Source: Ottelia alismoides
Lineage: Eukaryota > Streptophyta > Magnoliopsida > Alismatales > Hydrocharitaceae
DNA: 64,000 nucleotides
Assembly (NCBI GenBank): GCA_037367405.1
Contig: JAZKJV010009775.1
Span: forward strand, 372,001 to 436,000
Direction: 5' to 3'
The notes under the pieces are model-generated. The model made no database searches and was not told where the DNA came from. It saw nothing but the letters and a program-made list of their open reading frames with translations. Shown in pieces: positions 1 through 13,318 of the stretch. Both the position numbers and the translations under genes were made by a program. Position 1 is the first letter of the stretch; every line of letters begins with the position of its first letter.

Positions 1-948
1 TAATTATCTATTTATTGAAGGTGGTTTCATTCAATTTGGAGTTAAGATGCATAATTTAGATTTTTGGCGCATAAAATATATTTTACTATTTTTAATTAGC
101 TATTTATTTTTATTATTTTATTTTTATATTTTATATATTCATAACTTATTTTTATACTCATAAAATATATTTTTATTATAGTTTCCTGACTTATTTTGCA
201 CATTTAAATAAATAAGGGTATATAATATATAGGTATAAATATAGTATATTCATTTATGTATTTATATAGGTTATTTTATTTTAATGCTTTATTTTTTCTT
301 AATGTATTTTGCCAGGTATATTGTACAATAGGGGTCCAAAACCTAACTTTTACATCTTAACTCCAAATTTGATGAAACTACCTTCATTAAATAGCTTATT
401 AAAAGTTATATACAATTAAATGTGATTTTGGTACATTTTGAGTTCATATGGAGAATATATCGGTATGGGAAGTTTGGGTTTTGGCTTATTTTTCTGCGTA
501 TAAAAATTACATTGTGTATTATTTTCGTGTAAACTAAAATTTGTATTTTTCTATATATTTTTATGTACAACTTTCATGTCCAAAGTTTATGTATATGATG
601 TATAATCAATAAAGAATAAAATAGGTCCCAATATGCAATATTGATGAATATAAATTAGGGTTTTATTGTTGGTTTTTGACCCTTATCTCGCCATACTTTA
701 TTCCTTGTTAACCTAGTCTTCAATATGCCTAGGTCCCAGGGTTTAGGTTCATAAAATACCTTTGGCATTTTATTCCTTTTCTTTTCTTTTCTTTATTCTA
801 TAATTTTGGTTTAAAAATTATATTTTATATACAATTAATGGAATAAATAATGAATGTTAATCTGCACAATCTAATGCATTTACATGAATTTAGCTAGGTT
901 TTTAAGGCCAAAATGATAGAATAAAGGTGATGAAATGAATATTCATCA
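1..948 (-). mobile_element. Athila-type LTR, 5' part, cut by window edge
   Basis: Read on the minus strand, this is the AT-rich first kilobase of a gypsy LTR. It starts at 948 with TGATGAAT and a nearby inverted partner, and carries the family block meaning roughly 'AAAGTTAGGTTTTGGACCCCTATTG' in pieces around 310-370. The same block recurs near 4020, 23005, 24365 and 62180. A polypurine tract and internal tail lie directly upstream (949 onward), so this is the 3' LTR of a minus-strand element. The GC-rich core and LTR end lie outside the window to the left. Confidence 0.75.
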
Positions 949-982
949 CCCCCTATACTTGCCTTTGCTAGTCCCTAGCAAA
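949..982 (-). promoter_or_regulatory. Polypurine tract with adjoining hairpin
   Basis: On the minus strand AAGTATAGGGGG ends exactly where the LTR begins (948), as expected for the plus-strand DNA primer of reverse transcription. Immediately upstream, TTTGCTAG (964-971) and CTAGCAAA (975-982) form a perfect 8 bp stem with a 3-base loop. Confidence 0.7.
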
Positions 983-1745
983 CACTTATGAAATAAGTGT
1001 AGAAAATAAAAATAAAGAAAATAAAAAGAAAGAAATTAGATTGACTTTAATTTTTAAGTTGTCTTCATAAAATCAAAGTTTGGAGCTTAAGTCAGACCCT
1101 TGGATTTTAGGTGCGGTCGGAACCTTATTGAGAAATGGATTTGAAACACAACAACCTTTGAGAATCACTCAACTCTGCTCAAGTCCCCTCAATAGCCAGG
1201 TCAGAATAATTCAACTCATACACAAACCCTAATGACTATTAATCTACCTTGAAAGTATGTGTGATATGTAGCTCTCCTCGACTGAAGCGGTAAAAGTCAG
1301 TCTTCTCCAAGACGGTGACCCTAGTTTCCCAATCTAACAACTCTTTCCTTGAGAAGTGGGGCATACTCTTCTAAGTTCAAGTACTACCAACTCAACAAGA
1401 GGAGGTGGGGAGAAGAATGGATGATAGCCAGTGTAGCTACCTATCCTAGGATGCTTGACCAGTATAGCCAAGTCATCCTATTGAATGCTCACATACATAT
1501 GACTTTGAAGCTCAAGCTTGCTTATCGACTATACAAATATATACAATATGGCATACATTTTATTGTCAATCAGACTTGTCCACTTTTTTAGAGTTTTTTA
1601 TTTTTTTCCATTTTTTTGAATGCTATATAAATAAGCACTTACATAAAGACTTTTTCTTCTTGAGTCAGTAGACTATCCTTCTTTTGAAGATTTACTGCAA
1701 CCAACAACTTCTGTCTTTAGACCTCGTCGCTATTGAAACGGGAAG
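949..1745 (-). mobile_element. 3' internal non-coding tail of minus Athila-type element
   Basis: This stretch lies between pol and the 3' LTR of the minus element that ends at the left edge. It aligns by eye with 62790-63650 and with 23531-23870 plus 39694-40175: shared blocks include 'ctcctcaa..gccaggtcaga', 'agtgtagctacctatc' and 'ttcttgagtcagtagactatcc'. No pol coding is recognisable. Short reading frames such as 1349-1591 have no counterpart in the other copies and are not taken as genes. The right end near 1745 is an abrupt junction with a different LTR fragment. Confidence 0.65.
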
Positions 1746-4078
1746 GGGTACTGTGAAAACCCTGAAATTTGGAGTTTTAAATTTTTGTCATTTTCTTTTC
1801 CTATTTTTAGGGATTTTTGGTCTACATTTTTAAATTATAAAATAGGAAAAATATATTTTTTGGGGAATTTTTCAAAACATTTTTATATTTTTATAATTTT
1901 TTGATTTAAACAGGGACACAATGCGCTCTTTTCATTTTTTCATAAAAAGTTAAAATGCCTAAAATGCAAAAATAAAAATGTGATGTGAATGTTTATTCTA
2001 GGAGGCACTTAAACCTAATATTTCATAATTTTTGGAGGACGAATGATATTTTTAATAAATGAAAACAATCACAAAAATTAATAAACTAGCAGGGGCATAT
2101 TTGCAATTAAAATAAAAAGTGAGGTGGTTTCTACAAAATACCCAAAATATCATAACTAATATTTAAAGTTTATTTACCATAATGAATTACCAAACCCATG
2201 AGGGCTTAAGTGCAAGATCACCACCTCACGTGGGACCATACGTGAGGTGACGTGGATTGGACCCAAAAGTTAGTAGCAAAAAACTCAAGTGTTCCAATGT
2301 AATTTTACCAAACATTTTACACTAATTAATTCATTTGTAGGACCAAAAGATAAAAAGATAAAAATGGGAGACTTGATATGCAAGTTATACCTTAATGTGT
2401 GCGATTGGGCGGTGGAGGATGGCTCACTTGGACACATGTTCGGCTCACCGCAGACGGTGGAGATCAGATCCTCAACGAAGATCGGACGATAGTGGCATGG
2501 CTGATCCAATGCCACTGGATGAATCTGGTGCTCCTCCCCAGATTGAACAACTGCTGCTCGTGAGGAAGAACAGGGAAGAACACCGAGATGTTTTCCTTGA
2601 TCTCCCAAAATCTCGCTAACCGGAGCTCCATCTGCAATGTTGGGGTGCTCGATTTGTCCATGTCGATGATTCGTATTGAATGGTGGCGTTGGATGAGTAT
2701 GGACCTAACGACGGGGTCCTGGAGCATCAACGAATTTCGGCCACCTAGAGACCCTTCTTCCCACTGGAATTCGTCCCATAGAGGTCCTTGGAAGCTCTAA
2801 CCAATACATGAAGACCCGTGGGTTTTAAGCGATTCACCTCATCCTAAGATGAGGCTGAATCGAATAGGGGATGATATGAATAAGAGTGCTCCAATGAATG
2901 GCATAGGGGGGAGCATGGGTGGACGGATCTTAGCAAGATTAGGTGGAACGAAGTGGTGCAGGAGATGGAGAACATGGAGGGGAACATAATGGTGGTGAAA
3001 TGTTGTCGAAACAAGGTCAAGATCACGATGAAATGGCCGGAGCCCCAGCGACACCGGTGAACGAATAATCAGGAATTTAACCAGACTAAAGATCTAACTA
3101 CCAAACTGAATATAGAATTGAAATTGCAGAAAGGAAATCTATCAAAGAAATTAAAAGATGAACCTCATACCTAGCCGCGAAGCCAAGGAGTTGGACGCCG
3201 CCGGAGCACCGCCTGGACCTCTCCTCCTCCTGTGATGCTCCAAGCTCGGAGGAGCTACCTCTGTCACCGAGGAACTCACGTGCACACAACTAGAGACACT
3301 ACAGAGCTCAGAGAGGGATCAAAAGAGTAATTGATCGAGATTATTGAGAGGCTCGATGAAGAACAAAGGAATCTAATGAGTGCATGTGGATCACCATCGT
3401 GATGTGAACAAATTTCATGAAGGTCTCGAGGCATTTCGTCGATCAGATCGACCCAACGGAGGCAGAGTAGTGGGTTGAGCTCAAGGTTTTGTGACACACT
3501 GCAGAGAAGAGACAGGCAGTTGACCAAGGTCAACAAAAATAGGACTGATTGGTCCACGTGGACCAACCAGAAAAATGCATGGCAAAAACTGCCTTGTAAA
3601 TGAAGAATAAATATCAAATGAATTTATTAGTTTTAGGACACAAAATAAAAAATATTTAGTATTTTTGTAGTATTTAATTATGATTTTTATTTATTTTATG
3701 GGTTTATATATTATAAGTTTCTTGTTAGGGTTTTATTTATAGGTATATTTACCTATATTATGTATATTTTACTTTTATTTTGTATTTTTGATTTTATTAA
3801 TTTATATTTCTATCTATATATCCATAACTTATTTTATACACGTAAAATATATTTTATTATATTTTCCTGATGTGTTTTGCACACTTAAATAAATAGAGGT
3901 ATATATTATATAAATATAAGTATAGTATATTCATCTATGTATTTATATAGGTTATTTTATTTCAATGTTTTCTTTATAGTTTTAATGTATTCTACCATGT
4001 ATATTGTACAATAGGGGTCCAAAACCTAACTTTTACATTTTAACTCCAAATTTAATGAAAACCTTCATTGAATAGTGA
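1746..4078 (-). mobile_element. Athila-type LTR fragment, both ends missing
   Basis: Read on the minus strand, the order is AT-rich 5' part (4078-3600, with the shared 'ttaggttttggacccctattgtacaa' block), GC-rich core (about 3550-2390) and AT-rich 3' part (2340-1746). The LTR start is missing at 4078, where another LTR abuts. The last few hundred bases, with the usual 'ttcgacc' box, are missing at 1746. Reading frames of 60-113 codons inside the core (2285-3617) are not conserved between LTR copies and are treated as chance. Confidence 0.6.
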
Positions 4079-6606
4079 TGACACGCCTGGCGACTCGGGT
4101 AAAAGGTATCAAGGGTCGTTGCGACCCAAGTCACCAAGCGGTGCCGATCGAGAAAAAGAGACCACCAAAATCGAATAAAATCAATCAAAATCAAGTAGCG
4201 GTCCTGCTATTAGATTAACCTGGTATAGCGACCAGGGTCGAACACAAGGAGCACGTGATGGCCTTGCGGTCTACAAAGTAGTCAAAATTAAAATAAAATA
4301 AAAGAAAAGGTATTTTTGGTGGTTTTTAGTCTTTTTATATTTTTTGGATTTTTAATTAATTAAGAAAATAAGAAAACAAGGGAAAAAGTCAAATGCAACC
4401 AATTATTAAAGCACTTAAAATTCAACCAAAAATTCAAATAAAAATGTTTTTGTGTATTTTATGATTTTTTTCTGTTTTTGGTTAATTTTTAGGATTTTTC
4501 TGATTTTTATTTAATTTTCTAAAAATAAAACAAGGTAAGAAACTGAAGGTGCTGTCCAATCAGGAGTAAAAGGCCAATTTAAATTGCAAAAAGGGCCTTA
4601 ACACTCCTGGAGGTAATTTTCCTGTAAATTAGAAAGTTTAAGGAAAATTTGGGCACTGGGTTTATTGTTTTTGGATTTTTAAATTATTTATTATAATTTT
4701 TATGGGTTTTTAAATTTTTTCAATTTTTATGAGTTTTAGATAATGAAAAATGACCAAATTTGGTCAGAAAATCAAACAAAGCAAAAGACACAATACCTAA
4801 TTTTTTTATAGTTTTTAGATGAGTTTTAATATTTTTTTGTGAATTTTTAAATCAAACAGTAAAGAAAAAGGCTGTTTTTGAATTTTTAAAAATATCAAAT
4901 AAAAGCAAAAATGTCTCCAAAAATTCTAGAAAATTTTACAACATGGCAGGAGCCATGTATCCAATTTTCATTGAATTCGGAGTAAGTTTGATATTTTATT
5001 CAAAATTAAAACCTAGGTACAGTGCACAGGGACCTGTACGCAAATAATGAAAGTTCTGGGGGGTCCGGTGTAAAAATCCCAAGAAGTCACGCGCAAAGCG
5101 CGTGTCTGGGGCACTCAAGGACCTATTTGCAAATAAATAAGGTTCTGGGACTAATTGGTGACAGGTACCAAAAGTCTGAGGTCCTTACTGTAAATTACCC
5201 ACAAATAAACGCACATGCACAAATAAACCACGTACAGGGGTATAATTGCAATTATCTAAAAAGATTCAGTCATTCATTAACAATCCAGAACTATAGGGCT
5301 AAACATGCAAATAGCCCAAAAGAACACGTGTCGAAGCTCGTGACACACTACACACAGGGGCATACATGCAATAAGAAAACAAGATAGGGTCCAAAGTGCA
5401 AAAGTACCAACGTAAATAAAATCCTAAAAATATTTACAGGACTGAAAGCAAACTACTAAAAAGAGAAGGGCCTAAGGGTAAATTACCCTTTATTAAGCCG
5501 ACCGTCGGATGGGCGCCACATGTGCTGATCGACGACTGAGAAGAGGTGGCGCCCAACGCTGGGGTCTTCGGTCTGATCGAGCGGCTGGGGTGTCTCCACG
5601 TGGAGGATCGATCGGCTGGGAAGCGACATGGGATGCCCTCGCTGATCGAACGGTCTCGATCAACCCTCCAAGGATCGACGGTGATGGCTGCTCCTCGAAT
5701 GGACGGTGGAGATCAAAGCTGGAGCTGGAGGTGCATCGGACGGCTTTGAAGGATGGAGGACGAACTGGGCTCCGGCGAACTTCGCCGGGCTCGTGCAGGC
5801 GCTGGACTCCTCCTCGTAGGCCTCTGATGATAGGAGAAGGAGCGTGGAGGCCTTCCGCGTCGAATGGCAGCCTCCGATGACTCGACGGAGCTCGGGGGAG
5901 CTCAGGCGAGGTCGACGGAGGTCGCCTGGCTGCACCTGGATGGTCGGGCCCTCAAATGGGCTCGAATGGAGCTGCAAGATGGCGCAACACACTCGCGGGT
6001 CGAGGGCAAAGTGCCTCGACCCTGTCAATGGGGGTGGAAGTGGTCTGTGCGGCGGGGCGGTCGAGCTCCGGCGAGGGGTAGACGGTGGAGCTTGAAACTC
6101 CAGCTCCTGTGCGCGCTGGGTCGAATGGAGGGGCGTAGAACGTGCACGGGAAGAAGGCGAGTGTGATGGTGTGGTCCAATGATCGGGGCGAAGGCGGATG
6201 TCACCGAAATCGACGATGAACAGACAATGGACGAATTGGGCGAAACGCGAAATCAAAGAGAACATGAAGGAAATAAGGCTACCTGGGTGAAGGAGTCGAC
6301 TGTGGAGGAGCTGGGCTTGCTCCTGGTCCTTGCCTCGAGGACCGTCAGCGTCCGAGGCTCTGGCGCTACCTCCAGGCGGCGCACGGCGGCGGAAGCTCAC
6401 CGGATCGATGGTCTCCTTGCTCCCTCCTCGCTGCAACACCCTCTGGGGCGAGCTGTCATTCTCGCCAAGACGATGGAGGTCACTGGGTGGAAAGAAAATG
6501 ATCCAAAGATAGGGAAATGGGGTGGCGGAGCTCGGTTTTTATGCGGTGGAAGGTCCGGGAAGAATGGCTCGGGTCTGGCTCGATGGAGCACGGATCCCTA
6601 GGCTGA
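4079..6606 (-). mobile_element. Athila-type LTR fragment with intact 3' end
   Basis: The minus-strand 3' end is at 4079 (…GTGTCA). The tail carries a 'gtgttcgaccctgg' box at about 4223-4237, like the other LTR tails. AT-rich sequence follows to about 5460 and a GC-rich core occupies 5490-6606. A TATA-like CATAAAAA lies at 6536-6543 (minus). The 5' AT-rich part is absent because a copia LTR fragment starts at 6607. The 259-codon minus reading frame (5660-6439) lies in the GC-rich core, where stop codons are rare by composition; I recognise no domain and do not call it a gene. Confidence 0.6.
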
Positions 6607-8401
6607 AGGTATGATATATGCTTTGGGAAAGCATATGATCAATACCAATTCCCAGTGACCAAGATTGAGAAACTTGGTGATCAAACTCTGAAGAAGACAG
6701 TGTAAAATTGATCTACATCTTCATATTGATCATAGGTCTTCCAGTATGCAGGATGTGCAGGTATTGGGAATACCTGAGGGTGATGTGATCATAAACTATT
6801 GTATAACCATGACGCTTCCATTCTGAGGGAGTGATGAAATAGGTTTGGTATTTAGTGGCTGATCCTAGTAGAGAAGCAATCTGATCATGGTCCAAGTGTT
6901 GGACATTGGTTTGAATGAGATTCGGATACACGGAGAAGATTAGATTTGTGGTCTTGATTTAATCAAGCATCTATGGGAGGTCCATGAGATCTCAACATCC
7001 AAGTCACTATACGTGGAACAATACAATCGCCCTGTCCTTATCTCCAAGTATCCGAGGAGAAAGCGCATTATTCTTGAAGCAGTTCAAGAATAATTCATGT
7101 GATGAATTTTGTATCCAAGCAACAAGATGTTGATGATTAAATGAGATTTAATTATCAAGTATAATATGAATAAGATTCATATTATGAGAATGATTATCTA
7201 AGATAATTAAATGAGATTTAATTATCAAGGAAATGCATATCGTGGATAGTGCTATCCATAATATCTGTGTATATATTATAAATATGATTTATAATATATT
7301 AGAGAGAGAGAGAAGCTTTGTAAATAGCATTTGTTAATTATTAATGTTAATTGGATTCACATTAAGCAATTAATTGGAAATGTAATTTACAATTTAGTTT
7401 GGGTTGTGAATATGATTCACATATTTTCAATGGCATGATCGAAATATTCACTAATTAATTTGGAATTAATTTAGTGGATAATTTTACAATAAATGTTATT
7501 GCAAATTATTAATAGATAACGAGATAAAATAAAATGGAGATAATCCATCACCAAAAATAGGTGATGTCACCAATGACTTAGTCATAGGTGACACCCCATA
7601 TTTTTAGGGGTGTTATTATCCTCTTTATTATTATCTTATTATCTTGTGATAATTGATTTTTATTGAATTAATTTATGTTGATGATAATGCAACGTATATT
7701 TGATTTAATAAAAATTCATATTGTTGTTTTAAACAACAATGATCATGGTCGTTGATCAAATACATATATCAATCCAACCATTGATTTTGTATGCCATGGA
7801 TTGTGATCTTTAGCCTCCCAAACTAGTATATAAGGAGGGCAACCCTAGTCCTTTGGAAAAACAACTCATAGCACATGTCTACTCTCTCTCTCACCTCTCA
7901 TTCTTGCCATCTCTCTCTCTTTAAAGGTGGCCGTCCACCTTGTGATTTTGAGGGAATAGCAATCGTTTCTACGCCATCGTGCTGTCGCTTCGATTGCTCA
8001 AGGATCTCCATCTTCTTTAGGGCTTCTTGCTCTACAAGGAGACGTCGGATTTCATTAGATGAAATCAGGAGATTCAAGGCTAGGATCTTCATCGAAGATT
8101 GTGGGAAGGGTGCGTCTCATCATCGCGCCCGCAAGTGCCATCTTCATAGATCGGATGAGTCAGGACGATCTCTTGCTTTAGAGATCTAGTGATCGCAACC
8201 ACGCTTCGAGAGGTATTTCTAATACTTTGTGGTTAGATGAAACGATCCAAGAAATGTTCTTGTAATCATGTGGTTTCATCATATTATTTATTTTTTTTAA
8301 ATTCTGCTGCACCAAGCAACTAGTGCGACTAGTCGCCCTGATCGCTTGAGATGCGATCATCACGCTTCCGTGATGCACTTGAGGATTCCCCGTATCCTTC
8401 A
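6607..8401 (+). mobile_element. Copia LTR fragment, 5' truncated
   Basis: This matches the copia LTRs at 40176-42705 and 43989-46617 from the block 'atgatatatgctttgggaaagcatatgatc' to the common end '…cttca'. Shared blocks include 'ggtcttccagtatg', the 'attatcaag / taattaaatgagattta' series and the 'tctctctctcattctt' end region. About 690 bp of the LTR start is missing. There is no primer-binding site after 8401, so the fragment is not followed by its own internal region. Confidence 0.75.
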
Positions 8402-9028
8402 CGTAGATCCCACCAAGAAGCCCTAATCAACAAATTGTGGGCCATTTCCATGACGACCTGCAGATCCAATTCCGTATGGATAGCTATTCACGTACTAACG
8501 ATCCAAACCCCACTTTACAATGAAACCCAAGGTAGAAGAACAAAAATGATGAGAAAATAGCGTGAATATGGCAGAAAGAGGAAGGATCCGTACTCTATCG
8601 AGGTGAGGAACGAGTCCTTCATGGAGAGATCGTCGCGTGGGCACCATTGTCTTTGTAGTCGGGTGATCCGGCAACCTCGTGCAGCTCCGGCAAGCTCTAG
8701 GGCGGAGGAAGAGGGGAGGGAGGGTTGGAGAGGGGGATAGGATTGTTTTGGGGTATGAGGGATGGGGTTTATGGGAAAAATTTCGAATTCGGGTCCGGAC
8801 CTGGATCCAAATAAGACTAGGGCCCCTCCCCGCAAAAATAGTTGTAACTCAGGCTTCCGAATTTGGATTTTCGCGTTCTTGGAATCGTTGGAAAGATCTC
8901 GAGGAGCACTACGTGATGAACTCCTCACTTGAAATTTTGGAACTCTGAGTAGGTACATATTTTTCAATTAAGGATAGGCTTCAGTAATTTTTGCAATTTA
9001 GTTCCTATTCGAGTTTCGGGGTTTTACA
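8402..9028 (-). mobile_element. Fragment of a third LTR type (TGTAAAACCCCG start)
   Basis: On the minus strand the sequence opens with TGTAAAACCCCGAAAC at 9028, an LTR start I associate with Tekay/Del-like chromovirus elements of plants; this is from memory and not a search. It runs into a GC-rich part and stops at the copia LTR junction. A 150-codon minus reading frame (8515-8967) overlaps it; I recognise no domain in it. It does not resemble the Athila-type LTRs of this window. Confidence 0.35.
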
Positions 9029-9471
9029 CCAGTTCTTTTCTCCTTCTTCTAATTTCTCCCTCTATTTGATTGTGAACACAGTGCGACAGACCTTAAAAGG
9101 AAAACTTTACTCCCCGAGGATGAGTTATTGGAGAGGAGAAATGCATGGTAGTCTGGTATTCTGGATGGGAAGAGCTAAAACCTTTCGCACACATGAGTCG
9201 ATTGTTCAATGTTCATGGGGTATGATTTGGGAGGAGGATTGTTCTAAGATGACTTCTGAGCTGAAATTGTGACAATGATGTGTAGAACATGAAGGCTGTT
9301 GATTTTAAAACTTTAAGTCTCATAGAAGTTCTGCCAAACTAAAAATCTAAAGCTCGGGTCTAATTCCAATTTCCTCTTCAGCTCATGGTCTTGGTATGGA
9401 ATCCAATCTCATTTCACCTCATTGCATTTCTTTTGATTCTCACGGATGAGCATGGTTTAAGTATAGGAGAA
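9029..9471 (+). mobile_element. 3' internal tail of a plus-strand Athila-type element
   Basis: The last 80 bases resemble the reverse complement of 20486-20560, the tail upstream of the LTR at 16986-20485. They end in GAGCATGGTTTAAGTATAGG next to an LTR start at 9472. A polypurine-type sequence occupies 9456-9471. Nothing coding is recognised in the rest. Confidence 0.5.
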
Positions 9472-12400
9472 TGATGAATCTCAGATTCATCACTCTGAAA
9501 GTCAATAATTAAACTCAAATCTCCAAATTCATTAGCATTTCTTCATTTATATTGCATAGTTAGTATTCATGCATGTACTGATAATAATTGCATTTTATCA
9601 CGCATTATTGCATGAAATAGGAAGCCAAAAATCTCAACCAAATTGACCTGTAAAATAAACTAACTTCCCTGATTTTTAATTAATTCATGCTAACTCCAAA
9701 TGACTTGATATTACCTCCGCTGTGTACATATCACTAACAAGAATAAATGAAAAATACAAAAAATCACTAACCTAAATAAGTGGACCAAAACCCAAACCCT
9801 AATTGCAGGATTTTCAGACTAAAACCTTGATATCTTCCTCATACAGCATCTGATTCGATCCTACTCACTTTTAAACTAATTTACATTCAATTTCCTTCAA
9901 AACAAGTCCAAGTCAAAGTGAATCGGAGCTCACACATGAAAGTTGGGTTTAGGGACTCTTTTGTATATTTTGTATTTTAGCGATTTTTGATCTAACATTT
10001 TATGTACATAACTCATTTTATGTTATTTATTTTTCATTTATTTTCTTTGATAAAAGTTTTATTAAAATGCACACAAAATCCAAATCCAAAATGAGCTTGA
10101 AATCAAAGAAATTAACTGAGTCCGAGTCTTCACTAGCTGTCTGCACAAAAGTTGTCGTTTTTGTAATTTATTTTATTTCTCCTTTTCCCAAATTAATAAA
10201 AATAAAAAAATATATTAATGTATGAATATTTACCTTTGATTTTATCATATTTTCCTCAGATTTTTATCTATTTGAAAAATAAAAAAAATTAGAAAACCCA
10301 AAAATCAAGGTATTCTATGTACATGGGATATCCCAAAAATATCACTTTGTGCAAATGAACAATTTTGTCGTTGGTCTTTTCATTAAAGTTGTAGATCTCA
10401 TCGAGACGAGCAACTTCATGAGGAATATTTTTTGATCCGAGTTCGTTTGCTATTTCATTTTGAATTATCTTTATATATAATTTTTTGAATTTTCTAGGGC
10501 TGACACGTGGCAACTCCTGGATCTGCCACATGTCACCTAGTTTTTAAATTAATTTTTCATTCATTTTTCTAAAAAATTTAAAAAATTTAAAAATAATAAA
10601 TTAAGGTGCTGCCACGTGGTCGCACTAGGGTCGTCCGATCTCGGCCGATTGGAGGGCACCAATGCATCCCCTTCCTCCATCATCTCCCCCACCTTTCCAA
10701 ATCAGGAGCTCCGCCACCGCCCCGCGAATCTCGTCAACTCCACAGATTCTACCCCCGTTATCCTCTTCGTGATCCTCGTCTCCAACCCCAATCAAACCAA
10801 TCTTCATTCTCATCTTCCCCCGTGAATCGCTCCTACCTCAATCAGAACAATTTTGCGATCCCATCTTTGAATCTGTCCCTTTCAAACCCTCCACCGAATC
10901 AATCTCTGATGATCACCAAGAGCATCGGCCGATCTCTCTCATCCTATTTAAGAACCCCGCAGCACCTCATTGTCCCCATCCGCTGTTTTCCAACAGTCGA
11001 TGGAACTCTGAGCATGGCAATGATAGCGCCACCACATCGTTCCGCCGCGATAAGATCCAGTCCTCCTGACCGTCGTAGTTTGCTCTAGCCTTCGTGCATA
11101 CCACCATCAAGCGTCATCCCCCAGGTACATCCCCTTTCGCCTATCCTCATCCATCACCCTTTGTCTCACTCAATTCACATACTCTTTGTTCCTCCGCCAC
11201 TTCGCGTCATCCCCCAATCGCATATCCCTTTGCCCGATCGACACCACTGTCCACCTACACCTCTCCGGACCTCCTCCATTGAGCCTAGACGACTGCAACT
11301 CCACCACGCACCACCACATCACCGCCTTCAGTAACCAATGAGGTATCCCCTGCATCGCCCAACGCTCACTCCAGGATCCACCATCATCATCATCGATGCC
11401 TTCGATCGCACCTCCCATCAACGAACGCCCCTCTTCATCAAGGCCTGCAGGCCTTTTGTCAGCCTCCACCTTTGCCGCTATGCTAGCTCTCCGCTACACC
11501 GGGTCTGCTCTACGCCATATGATCTGCTGTCCTCCCAACCTCCAGGTCCGCTCTTTGCCACGCCGGGTCTGCTCTCCACCTCTAGTACAGCCAGCTGCCC
11601 CACTCTACCACATTTCAGAATCAATACCCTCACGTGGCCATCACGTGAAGTTTGAAGAAACTTCGAAGAAGCCCAAGACAAGAGGTCACCTGCATCGTAT
11701 ATGACCTTCTAGAAAGATTGCAGGAAGGCCCTCCTACTCTGGCCTTATTACAGAAGATTCCTGCCATCCAGAGGGCGCGTGCCATGCATGTGTCCCTCTG
11801 GCATTTTTACATATCTTTCCCCAACAGTTGAGGTAATTCCAGAATAGTCCCTCTCTGTATTTTTGTAATTTTTATTTACTTATTGTAATTTACACTGAGA
11901 CCCTTGTATTACCCCTTTATTTTGAACTGCATTGTTGCATCATTTTATTATTTTAAAATTGCAGGTTGTTTCTTAACTAATTCTCTACAATATGGCATGT
12001 TTGTGACATTTTTATGCACTATGGTTAATTATTAATAATTAATTCTATAAAAATTTACATATTTTACCCATTCTGTGCTTGGAAATTCATATATAATTAA
12101 TCATAGCGCAAAAAAATGCTGAAAATTCACGGACAGTAGAATTAATTGTATTTAACATCATGCCTAAAAAATTACATTTTTATGACTGGTTTACCCAATA
12201 AAAATCATTTTGTAAATTTCAATTTTAATTTTTATAGGTATTAAATCTCGTATTTTTAAGACTTAAGATTTTTCGAGATCAATCACCTAGTGATAGATCT
12301 TGGATAATTTTATCCCATAAAAATAAATAGTTTTAACATTTATTATATTTAATTATTGAAATTGACTTTGTTTTCATTCATAAATTCATAAAATATTTAT

Positions 12401-12810
12401 CTTGCATCCAAAAACTCCAAAAAATTTATAGTGCACTCATTTCATCATAATTAACATCTTGGCCAAATTTCGTATTTTTTGGATATTGTTTGATTGAAAA
12501 TTGCATTTTGATTTCTAAAATTGGCCATATTTGCATTTTCCATTATAAAATTACATTAAAAATACAAAAAAATATTGTCTTGAAAACTGTACACGTACTT
12601 TCATATACAAAATTCTAGATTGTTCCTTTGCCTCCTTGAGTTCGACCTTGGGACTTACCCAAGTAAAATAAACATAAAACCACCGCGATTAAAAATTGAT
12701 TAATTAACTGTGGTTTATTTCTTGATCGATTCCGAATACTCTATTACAACGAAACAACAAATTTAAATGATAATTCAGGAAAATTAAGTAGGCTATCGTC
12801 GTACTCGTCA
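9472..12810 (+). mobile_element. Athila-type LTR (3339 bp), plus strand
   Basis: The LTR begins at 9472 with ten-base palindromic arms TGATGAATCT / AGATTCATCA around a single C. It ends at 12810 with GTACTCGTCA. Order: AT-rich 5' part with 'gttgggtttagggactcttttgtatattttg', GC-rich core 10610-11700, AT-rich 3' part, and a 'ccttgagttcgaccttggg' box at about 12634. A TATA-like TATTTAAG lies at 10945. It is closely related to the inverted LTR at 16986-20485, with aligned blocks through the first 800 bases. Polypurine sequence upstream and leader plus gag downstream mean it has internal sequence on both sides. Confidence 0.8.
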
Positions 12811-13318
12811 GTAACCCCCTCATTATTTGCAGGTACTTACCTCCAGACAGAGTGGGTGAGGACGTTGCCATAAGGTTAGAGCCCAAATCCCTAGACTTGT
12901 TCCCTATGCTCCTGTGCATTACTCTTTGGTGTACGGTTGAGTTGCAAGCATGTGCATAATACGCTAGAAAATCGTTTTGGCGTGCTCAACTTCTTATCTC
13001 CCTTTGGGACTGATATTGAATCCGGTAGCCCGGGAAGATTGTTCCACTGTTTGGGAGGTTTGAGGACGTACGTTGGGTGATAGGGTGACATCACCCTATG
13101 TGCTTGGTAGTAAGTAACTTTTTGTAGATTCACTAAACATATGAAAAAGATCATTGATCGAATTTTCACAGTCTTCACTTCTGTTTAGTTAGCAAATCAG
13201 GGGTTTGTATTGTGTTTGTTTGTTAGTGTAAGGATCCCTCTATGCCCTTCACGCCTTTTCTTCATCTTTCTTCTTGTTTTGACACTGCATTCTCGCATCT
13301 TGCCTTTTGTCATTGAAG
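12811..13318 (+). mobile_element. Leader between LTR and gag
   Basis: This is untranslated leader. The block 'ggggtttgtattgtgtttgt' near 13200 and the region just before gag match the leader of the complete element near 28165-28280. The leader is about 0.5 kb against 1.4 kb there. No clear primer-binding site follows the LTR end at 12810, so this part has been lost or has decayed. Confidence 0.55.

Noticed and set aside
5660..6439. 259-codon minus-strand open frame
   Set aside because: It lies in the GC-rich core of an LTR, where stop codons are rare on both strands. Both strands carry several long frames here and no domain is recognised; other LTR copies do not keep the frame.
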